From: Lenisia limosa
Taxonomy: Eukaryota; Breviatea
Assembly: GCA_001655205.1 (NCBI GenBank)
Contig: LPNZ01008762.1
Location: 1 to 25,191, forward strand
DNA length: 25,191 nt
Direction: 5' to 3'
Each line of letters starts with the position of its first letter. Position 1 is the stretch's first letter. The position numbers and the translations under genes are program-made. Shown in pieces: positions 1-9,767 of this stretch. A model generated the notes under the pieces. It had not been told where the DNA came from and did not search any database. It saw only the letters and a program-made list of their open reading frames with translations.

Positions 1-948
1 TTCCCCAACTTTTTTTTTCAATTTTGAGCAAGTGTCAAAAATCCGTGAATTTGGTCTCCCAAGGGTGGCCCCTTTTGCCTTTTCACGGGATTTTTTTCCA
101 GATCTATCCCTCTTTTAGGGTTAAGAAACAAAAAAACTGTACCCCTCGGAGTAATGGGTTATGGATTCCCCCTTGCTTTGGCTATGTAATGGTGAATTTT
201 GAGAGAAAAATGTTCAAAATAGTGCTTTCTACAGGTCAAACTTTCCCGGACAGTTGCCATTTATTCCTTAAATGTGGCCGATTATAACGGTTTTGGTTAT
301 TTTTGGCAGTTTCAGGCCGCAAACGGGTAGCCAAGTGACTTAATTTGGGTTTGAGCCAAGAATATGTACAAACCGCATTCAATCCTGTGATTATGACTGA
401 AATTTCTTTTGAAAATAACATGAAAATGAAGTTTATAGTACTTTTATAGGGAAAATTCAAGCTCGGGAGTTTTGATGTGTCCTGAGATTTTGAATGATGT
501 CCGGAGCTTTGACTATATAGTATATATATATATGTGNNNNNNNNNNNNNNNNNNNNNNNNNNNNNNNNNNNNNNNNNNNNNNNNNNNNNNNNNNNNNNNN
601 NNNNNCTTTTTCTAATATATTACTTGTCAGCTGTCTTGTGTTAATAGGTTCATATCACAAGTGTTATGTCACGAAATCTGTGTCGTACTCTTTCAGTGCA
701 TGCTGCCACATTTCCTAACTTTCAGGGGGGCGACCGCGGTTCAGAAGACCGCCAGCGGTGGAGTAGGTTCTTATGTTTGTGTTTTTGTTTACCTTTTTCG
801 TTGTACAGTTTTGGTCTATTTCTTTTTCTTCAATGTTGTTCATACATTTAGTGTTCCTTTTTCAATGTTTTGGACCCATGTACATACATATGGAGAAAGT
901 CAAAGAGAAATCATGCATAACATGAAATAGTAATAAAAAAACAAAGGA
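1..948. other. AT-rich stretch with no recognisable gene
   Basis: No frame here shows a family motif or phased splice sites. Open frames at 24-287 and 661-930 are T-rich and look like chance. An assembly gap covers 537-605, preceded at about 512-536 by an alternating TA run that probably broke the assembly. The left part may be the intergenic region or 3' flank of a gene outside the window. The methyltransferase stop codon (949-951, minus) marks the right limit. Confidence 0.6.
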
Positions 949-2711
949 CTAGAGCTTAGCCTTGACAGCGACAAAGCGGAACTCCACACTCTAAGTCGTT
1001 ATTGCTGAGGTCAAAGGCTAGAACTAGTACTTAGTGTATATTATATCAATCATATGATATGCCTCTTGGAACAGATGTCGAATAGCCCACCTCAGGCACA
1101 GTGGGAGTCTCGGGCCGATAGCAGCCACGCTTCATTAAAACGTCAAATGCTTCAACATTGGAGAAGTCGGCAGCATTGAGGACCTGATACAGTTAAAGAA
1201 GGTCAGTAGACAAATAGCTCACCTTCACTGCATCATCGTTTGTGTACCACTTATGCCCTGCAGAGTTAGAATAATCTAAATGCAGAGTGTTACCTTGATG
1301 TTTAAATCCCTCCTTAGTACCATGTTCGTGTCCATGGTGGTCCCCTTCGCCTTTTCCGTGCTTGCATTCACCCCTATTTCGATAAGAAAACCATGTCCGG
1401 ATGCCACTCACTTCATGCGTCTTGTAACATGGTTCATAGGGTCATCAGGATGGAACTGATCAGATTATCAGAGGAATGATTTGAAACAGCCAAGAATTAA
1501 AAATGGTCTTTGGTACAGATTTAGGGAAGAGACAAGCTTACAGTCATACAAAGGTCTGAATCAGGGCCATCATGGAAGTCGAAAACAAAGATTGTTCCTC
1601 CTGGAAATATATATAAAAAAAAACTTTTCAAAATAGCTAAAGTTCCTTGAGACTTATGTAGGTTAACAAGTCTAGTTATTATTATCCAAAAATGAAATTA
1701 AAATTACCTGGTTTTAAGTAGGTCTTCAGAACTGTCATGGTGTCAACAGCTGGAGGGTTAGCATTTAACACAAAGGCAAATGTTGATCTTTTAAGTAAAA
1801 AATCATTTCGACTATTGTTTGGAATAAGAGAAATTCAATCCTTCCTCTTCTGAAATCTCATTTGGGCACCCCTTACGTCTTGGAAGGTGGTGAATGACGA
1901 AGGAAGTAACAATGATGTCAACTTTGATATCAATTTGACCTGGCTTTTCAAGAAGAACCTAACATGTCAAATTCCAAAATCCAAACCACTTTACAAATAT
2001 ATTTGCTTTATATAAAAAATATGAACATCGTGCCCTCTGACAGGGAAACCCTCAAATTTGGAGGAAAGTCCGAGCTTCTTGGCATTTCTAAACTGTCAAA
2101 GTTCTGCACATACAAAGGGATTTTTGAGAGCCTTTCAACAATACCCAACAAACGCAGAGGAAACATCAATCATCTTTTGAGAGAAATCAACATTGAAAAG
2201 ACAAGCTGCGTTTGGGAATTCCTAAATAATAATAAGCCTTATATCAATCTGACCAACCACAAGACCTCACAAACCTTCGCCAGAGAAAACAACAGGTTTC
2301 CAGTTCCACCACCAAAGTCCATAATACTGCCGTTTTCAGGAAGAGTTATATGCTAAAGGATAACAGAAAACTATTTAAGGCAGTAATAAAATTAAAGTCA
2401 AATAGAAATATAAGCTGTAAGGTAGCTCTATATTCAGGAACAAGAGGCTACAAATCAAGCATCACCCTCATCACAAACCTTCTTCACAGTCTTTGCGAAT
2501 AGAGATGAGTATGCTATGACATCTTTGTGTTCTGACCAAACATCTGCCATATCGTCAAATCTAAAGAGTTGACATTTGTAAAAATCTGACTCCTTCTATT
2601 TAAGAAAACACTCATGTCATATAGTCATATGAAATGACGAAATATGACCAACTCTTCAGAATGAGCATTTCCAATGTAGAGGTCTTCACCGTGTTGCTTG
2701 GTGTCTGTCAT
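949..2711 (-). CDS. Class I SAM-dependent methyltransferase, 13 exons
   Basis: Likely transfers a methyl group from S-adenosylmethionine; substrate unknown, probably cytosolic (no signal peptide or membrane segment). Exons, N to C: 2653-2711, 2479-2560, 2275-2352, 2154-2221, 2027-2087, 1877-1958, 1708-1749, 1542-1600, 1412-1455, 1294-1373, 1223-1257, 1091-1183, 949-990. Phases all agree, giving about 274 aa ending VAVKAKL and TAG. The Rossmann signature is clear: motif I IMDFGGGTG, motif post-I NVDFSQKMID, a VDIIVTSFVIHHL strand and LKPGGTIFVFDF. The start MTDTKQHGED was chosen because its splice to FDDMADVW is in phase; the internal ATG at 2550 is an alternative. Odd points are an insert rich in His, Gly and Cys (CKHGKGEGDHHGHEHG) and two introns of 36 and 38 nt. 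The fold is certain, the subfamily is not. The next recognised gene to the right is on the opposite strand. Confidence 0.85.
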
Positions 2712-2735
2712 GCTGTCGTCAATGCAATTATCTGC

Positions 2736-2939
2736 NNNNNNNNNNNNNNNNNNNNNNNNNNNNNNNNNNNNNNNNNNNNNNNNNNNNNNNNNNNNNNNNN
2801 NNNNNNNNNNNNNNNNNNNNNNNNNNNNNNNNNNNNNNNNNNNNNNNNNNNNNNNNNNNNNNNNNNNNNNNNNNNNNNNNNNNNNNNNNNNNNNNNNNNN
2901 NNNNNNNNNNNNNNNNNNNNNNNNNNNNNNNNNNNNNNN
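2736..2939. other. Assembly gap (204 N) and flanking region without a clear gene
   Basis: The stretch from 2712 to about 3760 lies between the methyltransferase start (minus) and the first identifiable PLC-X exon (plus). It contains this gap and minus-strand open frames of doubtful status at about 3016-3264 and 3304-3600. It should hold the promoters of both flanking genes and the missing first exon or exons of the PLC-X gene. Confidence 0.6.
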
Positions 2940-3303
2940 ACCTCCACAGACACCAACGAAGTGGAGCTCTCCTGGTGTCTTGCCTTTTCATCAGCCTTGT
3001 CCACGACTCTGTATGTCAAGGCCACTCTGGTCCTGCTGTTATATTAATAAATTTATGAACGCCCCACATAGCCCAACTATCTTCATGTTCAGGATGTATG
3101 TAATTTGAAGATTCCAGCCCCTTCAAAATGGTGAAGGATGGTGCCCAAAGGTCTACTCTGTATTTTGGAGAGCAAAAGGTGAGTTTTTGTCTGTTTTCGG
3201 GATTGGTTTGATATCCTTTACGACCAATTATTCCTTCTTCCTTCCCGTTTCCCTTTGGTATCAAAATGTATTGTGCATATTATGGACAACATCAATGCAC
3301 CTT

Positions 3304-3600
3304 TTAACATTTAAGGTTGAAGTTGACTTCTGTAAATGGATGGAAGTCCTGCTTTCCGAAAAACTGATTTGCCAGTAAGGAGACTTTGCGTTTATACAAC
3401 ACATAATGGACAATCATATTAGGAATTGCCCAATGACCACCAAGGAATGCTCCGCTGTCTTCTTTGGTCTTACCAGGCGCACACGACGCTGCCACTTCAA
3501 GCCTAACCCAGAACCGTGGGGGGATATGGAAAGCGCTAAAATGGCGGACAATTGCTTCGTTGTATTTCTCATCATTTAGTTGCTCCTGACATGAGAGCAT
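3304..3600 (-). other. Possible minus-strand coding segment, unrecognised
   Basis: A 98-codon open frame begins MLSCQEQLNDEKYN and contains HFSAFHIPPRFWVRLEV; it ends in a stop. A second frame to its 3' side (about 3016-3264) contains VDLWAPSFTILKG and could be a further exon before the gap. Neither matches a family I know, and the frame holds a possible internal intron (GTAAGA after CAPG). A 98-codon frame can occur by chance in 25 kb. If real, it would sit head-to-head with the PLC-X gene and fill the space left of it. Confidence 0.2.
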
Positions 3601-3765
3601 GGACTTGTTGGCTCCATATGATATTCTCTGTAGTAGGTCTTGTGTGTGCGGGGGAGGGAGGAGTTATATTTTCCTTTTTACTTTATCAATACAGTGTTTT
3701 ATTACTTGTAATACCAAAGAGGACTTCACTTAGTTCCAAAAAGACTTTTATTTATTTGACATGGA

Positions 3766-5728
3766 GCAAAGTGGATACCATTATCGCACATCATAATGGA
3801 CATGTTCCTCACGCCATTAGAAATGTGATACCGGACATTATTGGAACATGGTCCGACTGCCAGCAACTTTCTATTTCTAACATGGTTTGTGATACTTTAA
3901 AGGAAAGAACACTGAATTGTTATCGCTCTTCTTTTGACTAAGCCAAAATTGAACTAAACCTGTTGACATTACCGGTGGATTAGTTTTGCCTCTCCTTTTA
4001 CTTTTAGCTGGAGCACGGAGTACGTTATTTCGACTTGAGACTCACTCCAGATGAGAACGATGGTGGGAGGCGCTGGGCTGGGGTGGTCATCCAAACCTTA
4101 TAATATGGTTAGCCTCATAAAAGGTATATTATAATATGGATTGGAAGACCACCCCTACTTCTTGTTCCCTTTTACCCATAGAACTACGACTGAGTCACCG
4201 AATGATTGGGCCCTTTTTGCGCCCAATTCTGGCAGCCTTCCTCCGCTTTGTGGAGCAGTTCCCAAAAGAGGTTAACTGGAATTATTACGAGAAATATAAT
4301 GGGCTGAATGCAACGGATACGATAGAGGTGCAAAACTGTGTGCACGTTGTAAGGCAATTTCTTGGGTAGGAAAATCACAAATGCCTTCTTCAAACTTCAT
4401 GTTGTGGATGGTTCTGTCAGCCTTAAGTAGGAAATATTGATTCAACTCAATACACGTGCATAAATACATATACTGTAATTAGCTACATATTATATTCATA
4501 CGTTACTATAAGACCCTCATATCCGCCTCCAAGATCGCCTCTTTTTATACACTAGATTCTTATTTTGGACATTCAACACGTTACTGGGTTTCACTTTAAA
4601 CACCATCGCCAATTATGTGCTCTCATTGAGGACGTTCTAGGTTCGTCGGTATTGATTGGACAGAAGAACTCTTTTTACTTTTTTTATTTTTCTGATTTCC
4701 AGGTCTATTTTTAACCGACTAGGTGACTATCTTTTCAGACCAGAAGATTGTTCTTTTGAAGACCCTTTTATGGTAAGTTTACAAATCATTGCCCAGCAAA
4801 ATGAATGAATATTTATTGCTATTAGGCCCCAATTCGATCCTTCCGAGACCGACGCATTGTTCTCCTCGCGACAACACCATGCACAGCGGGTGAAGGATGG
4901 GGGTGTCCGATATCCGATGTCAACGGTCCGGAGTGGAAGGGCCTTTCTCGGTAACTTTGGTTGAAGCTTCTTATTACTAACGTTTCAGATTTTCCACCAT
5001 TCAAAGGGCGTCACAGTGTCATAAACAGTATTGGAAGCATAGATACCCTTGCTGCACTGGTGAGCGTTGTTTTATTGACTTGAAGTACATTTGATTTTCC
5101 GTTCATATATTTCTAGGAACAAACAGACACAATTGTCCCTATAAAGACAACAAAAGTAGGGAAAGAAGGCACGAAAACAACAAGTTGACTGGTTTTGGAT
5201 ATTTGACCACAGCTCAGATTTCACGCATTGTTGTTCGGAAGGACTTATTGCTAATTGCTTGGCTTGGAATCGCGACCCATTAGTGTCTTCCCCTTGGCCA
5301 AATTCAAGCAACCCGAAGAAGGTTGGTTACATTTTCAAGCTGTGTTGACTTTGAGGTGATTGAAGTGGGTGCCAAAACCGCGCGTGATAGTGAAGGTATT
5401 TGGGCTACCTTGGAAGATCGATCATTTCAACGGCTCTCTTTGTTGACATAATTGATTATTTAGATCGTCATGGACTTTCAATAGTTCAGTCTATCCTAAC
5501 CCCTTCACTTCCAATGGTCCTTTCTCCGTTCTTCCCAAATACAATGCGGTTTGCTTGTTAATCCTGTCAGTATCGTTCATTCTCTATCGATGTGTTTCAT
5601 TATTAACCACTGCGTCAACAGATGTTATTTGACCTCCAAGTGAAATGGCGAGTCTTCTTGCCAATCAAACCACACCTATCATGTTCTTCGAACCTGCCAA
5701 TGTACAGAGACTCACTACCCCATTGTAA
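3766..5728 (+). CDS. PI-PLC X-domain (PLCXD-like) protein, 5' end unresolved
   Basis: Resembles the X domain of phosphatidylinositol-specific phospholipase C in its stand-alone PLCXD form, which acts on inositol phospholipids at membranes. Exons: about 3766-3884, 4008-4082, 4124-4270, 4556-4644, 4703-4772, 4826-about 4950, 4989-5059, 5117-5183, 5218-5321, 5356-5395, 5464-5527, 5641-5728 (TAA). Signatures in order: TWSDCQQLSISNM, LEHGVRYFDLRL (the GxRYFDLR block), LSHRMIGPFLRPILAAFL with the second His region, FPKE spliced to ILILDIQHV, and LGDYLFRPEDC. The first catalytic His probably lies in IIAHHNGHVP, where the family usually has GTHNS, so activity is uncertain. The start is unknown because the frame stays open upstream to about 3552. 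The donor of the exon ending near 4950 is ambiguous. The stop is 248 bp from the ALDH7A1 stop on the other strand. Confidence 0.75.
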
Positions 5729-5976
5729 GCGTTTTCTCCTCCTAACTAGTTAGACCGGAGTACAAAGTAGCGAAAAGAAGGGACGAGTGGAAAGGGGCCT
5801 GCTGTGTTGCCATGTCAGATTTCATTGAGGACACTTCCTTTGTTGCGGATTGCATAGCATGTTCAGCCTCACGCTCGCTTTCATAACTTATTTAGTTGAC
5901 CTTTTGGAATGCGAAACAGATAAATTAAATAGAAAACATGAAACACTAAATATTAAATAGTGAAGGGGTTGGGTGG
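5729..5976. other. Intergenic 3'-3' spacer
   Basis: Separates the PLC-X stop (plus) from the ALDH7A1 stop (minus). It must hold both polyadenylation regions. I see no open frame or repeat in it. Confidence 0.6.
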
Positions 5977-8900
5977 TCAGGTGCCAAAATTGATACCCTG
6001 AGCAAGGGGCAGGTCTTTGCCATAGTTAACTGTTGTGGTCATAAAAGATAACTTTGAGTACCACCCACTTGTACATGTGCCTCTTCTGCAGTACTGCTTC
6101 CAGGCGTCTGAGCCAGACTCCCTTCCTCCGCCCTGCAATTGGTAATGCGTTTTGGTATTTCTTCATTATATTTGATCAATTATGGAGTTTCTATGGTTGC
6201 TGTGATAACTCGAGCCGAACAACAATCATTTCCGCTTACGGTGGCCTTTTCCCCTCCGAAAGCACCGCCAATCTCAGCTCCTGAAGTAGCAATGTTGCAG
6301 TTAATAATGCCCGTGTCACTCCCTGGGCGATAAGATGCATAAGGTGGGTTACACCACGTCACACAGTCATGTTGGTACAATAAAATTGTCAAAAAAACAT
6401 CAATTTTGGAGAAGTTAAAACATGTAAGTCCCACCATTGGGTCCGATCCATTGGAACATTCTGTCAATTCGCTGGGTAAAGAGGGCTGATGACAGACCTT
6501 GAGGTACCCAGTTATTGATTTCAATTGCCTCTTCCATACTTTGGCATTTCATAACATGAAGAATCTAAAGAAGATGAAGATAAAAGCCATGGAGCATGAA
6601 GGGGAATAAAAGCACAGAATCGGTAGTCATTGCAGCAAACCGGTACGAAGAACTCCGTTTTTGTGATTTCAGCGAAAGGGGTAATCTCAACAATGCACGG
6701 CTCAACAAAGGTTCCTGGTCTATTGATTCGTTTGCCACCACAAAGAATCTAAGAATATTTGAGAGGCTGATCGTTTTATTTCCGTTTCCAAATTATAACC
6801 TCTTTGTTTATACAATATGATATGTAGAAATGCACACAACAAGTTGTCAAACCTTTCCGCCTTCTTTTTTTATTGATTCTAAGCCTTCCAAATACTGGGA
6901 AAGTGAGGGTTGAAATAGTGCAATAACCATGGGAGTTCGACAGCCAATTTACCTCCTTGACCGCAGCTTCGTTGTGGACGGGCCCTAAAAGGGTTTTGTC
7001 ATCCAGAGGCTCGCCAACTGGAATCGTGGTGTAGGCATTCAGCATCTTCTCCACAACTTTGTCGTACACCTATACAGTCAGAGCATTATTGCCCAGCCTC
7101 GGGAAGCCGTTTCTAATGGAAAAAATTTTTTTTATGTAAATGCTATGGGCTTGCTTACTACAGTACCAGAAAAGCCAAATGTCGTGATTTGATTTGACCC
7201 ACATATGAGCGAGTATTATTGAAGGAGTCAGGAGAAAAATGCATCCTTACTCACGTCCTCATGGATGATGAGCCGCCTCAGTGATGTACACCTCTGTCCT
7301 GCAGTGCCGACTGCTGAGAATACGGAGCCTCGCACCACCTTGGTCATAAATCTTTTCTTGCCGGCTGGCTTACCAAACATTTATCGTATAAAAATGGCAA
7401 TTAGAGAAGTCATTCCTCAGTCCACCAACCAAATCTAGGTCTGCATCTTCCATCACAACAACTGCGTTGTTGCCCCCAAGCTCAAGAATCGTTCGGCCGA
7501 ATCTGCACTATCACGCAACTCAAACACCACTTCTGAGCAGTATATAGCTGAAAGACAAACGCCCATTATTTCCAAACCTTCTATGGACTACTTCTGACAC
7601 ATGCTGGCCGACAGCTGTGCTGCCAGTAAATGACAACTGACAGGTCAGATAACGACGAGGAATTTTGAATTCAAAAAAAGAAGACTGTCAATTCTCGTGG
7701 TATTACAACCACACACCAGCTGGACTCTTTCGTCTTGAATCATGCGCTCTCCAACGGTTCCACCAGGACCAGTGACTGAACAAAACACTGCAGGGTCAAC
7801 ACCATTCTTGCGTAACACTGACTCGAAGATCTACAAGATCAATTGAAACACCTGGATGTCACTTGCACAAGGCCTACTTTGGTAACAGCAATTGTAACAA
7901 GAGACACCGATGACGCACCCTTCCAGATGCTGACGTTGCCGCAGACTAATGAGATGGCCGCGTTCCATCCAAGGACTGCACTATTTTATGAGTGCAAATG
8001 AATAGCTGTCACTCAAACGAAGGGTCTTTCAGTTGATAAGATTGTATTTTTTTGGGCAACTATAATAATTTTCATGGATCAGGATTTAAAAAACATTTTT
8101 TGAGTCACTTACCACGGGAAATTGAATGCTGAAATGATTCCTATGAGTCCCAGGGGGTTCCAAGTTTCGATAAGTTGGTGGTTGGGACCTGGGGGAATCA
8201 CAGAAAATGAATATTTAAGAGATGGAGGGAGCCCAAACCAACGTTCTGAAGGGATGTACTGTCCATTGAGAGAGCGGGATAACCCGACAGCAAAGTCGCA
8301 GATGTCCACCACCTCTTGAACTTCACCAACTCTGAAAATATCTCATGAATAATTGTACTATCGGATCCATTGTAGATATGAATGATCAGCTTACCCTTCA
8401 GGTTTAATCTTGCCCATTTCAAGCGAAATTACCGCTCCAACATCTTGCATATTCTCCCTAAATGCCTCACCAATTTGGCGCACGATCTCCCCGCGTGCAG
8501 GTGCTGGCATCTGGTGCTCATAACTTTTCAGAATTTAGCTAAGGTTCGAAAGAAATACAAATAGGTCATCCTCTTTTAGCACATTTTGTCTAATTAAATG
8601 GAGATTTACACGGAGCGGGGGGGGGGGGGNNNNNNNNNNNNNNNNNNNNNNNNNNNNNNNNNNNNNNNNNNNNNNNNNNNNNNNNNNNNNNNNNNNNNNN
8701 NNNNNNNNNNNNNNNNNNNNNNNNCAAGTCGGATAAATGCTGCAAAATACTATAACGGCCCATAACCCACAGAGGCCCACTGCTTGCGAGCAGCCAAGGC
8801 GTTGGTCACACATTCTTCATAGTCAGGAACGTCTCCCTTTTTGGTGAGTGAAATTTGGGGAGTATTGGAAGATAGTCATGATGTCATGATGTCTAAATTT

Positions 8901-9320
8901 GTCTGTGGATATATACCGCCTTTGACATGTACCGCCTTGACATGTACATGTGTGTTCACAGTGTGTTCATGTATATTATATAATCCCTCCTCTTGGTTCA
9001 AGTATCACGAAGGGTTGAGAAGAGACCCCTCCAAAAGGAAACTCTGCCTACCAGCTGAATTCTCGCAATTGACTCTCCAGTAGCCGGGTTTTTTGAAATA
9101 AAAGTTCTTCCAGATCCCGTCCAAGCCTTTCCATTGAAGCAGCCAAAGTTATCTTCCCCAAGGCCAAGCCTCTAGACTTGTAACAATTATAGAGTCCAAT
9201 ACATGTCTAGAATAATCCATAAACAATAAATAAATGAAGATTTAAACCGCAAACGTTATATAGATAATCCTAACCGCAGCAAACTTTGAGAAAAGGGTAT
9301 TTATTGAATGACAAATCCAT
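5977..9320 (-). CDS. ALDH7A1: Alpha-aminoadipic semialdehyde dehydrogenase (antiquitin), 18 exons
   Basis: Oxidises alpha-aminoadipic semialdehyde to aminoadipate with NAD+ in lysine/pipecolate breakdown; also detoxifies other aldehydes. Exons: 9285-9320, 9052-9171, 8771-8836, 8395-8510, 8243-8331, 8113-8188, 7878-7980, 7717-7830, 7578-7636, 7430-7502, 7255-7338, 6953-7069, 6853-6894, 6641-6748, 6435-6564, 6240-6322, 6069-6132, 5977-6029. They total 1533 nt (510 aa plus TGA), the family length, with every phase consistent. Diagnostic segments: [25 protein letters not shown], catalytic Glu in ELGGNN, catalytic Cys in [26 protein letters not shown], and the ending [11 protein letters not shown]. 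The assembly gap falls wholly inside an intron. The start [11 protein letters not shown] aligns with the cytosolic antiquitin N-terminus and shows no mitochondrial presequence. Exon 1 is only 12 codons, followed by a GTTTGC donor. No inactivating change seen. Confidence 0.96.
8630..8724. other. Assembly gap after a 13-G run
   Basis: 95 N within ALDH7A1 intron 3, immediately after a run of 13 G at 8617-8629 on the plus strand. No coding sequence is lost, because exons on both sides join in phase. Confidence 0.95.
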
Positions 9321-9767
9321 CTATGAGTTCCCGTTATCCTCCGGTGGTTGGTTTCTCCACTCTCAGTCAAGCAGTCAAGCAGGGGAAGTGACCGAGGGCC
9401 AGCCAACAAAGTCGGTCAGTATTTCTCGGTACGCCATCTCGCGCAAACTCCACGCCACTTTTTCGGTGCCCGGTGCGTACTGGGAACAGAGTATACTGAG
9501 CGGGTTTTTAGAGATCTGGAGATCTGTCGCAGATCTGTCGGGGCTGTCGGTGTCTCTGTCAGAGATCTGGGGATCTTCAGAATCCCTAGGTTGTGGCTTA
9601 TTGTGTGTGTGTGGCCCCTTGACAAATTTATTAAACGCATTGCATTAATTTGATGCGCATTTAATTTTAATTGATTAAATCGGCCTGAATTCAATCACTG
9701 GCCCCTTAGTCCCCTCTGTATTAGTTTAGTGTCACTCACAGAGAGTGACGATTATAAATATTTGGAC
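9321..9767. promoter_or_regulatory. Shared divergent start region, ALDH7A1 / LamG gene
   Basis: 447 bp between two head-to-head ATGs, so it probably carries both promoters. It contains four AGATCT words between 9512 and 9568, three of them followed by GTCG or GG. A perfect 7-bp inverted repeat, GTCACTC/GAGTGAC with a 5-nt loop, lies at 9731-9749. TATAAATA occurs at 9753-9760. That TATA word is only about 10 bp before the LamG ATG, so either the 5' leader is extremely short or the word is not a TATA box. Plus-strand open frames here (9286-9653) have no family motif. Regulatory function is inferred from position only. Confidence 0.45.

Noticed and set aside
1964-2356. 130-codon plus-strand open frame
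   Set aside because: It is antisense to methyltransferase exons carrying motif I and post-I, which are far better supported.
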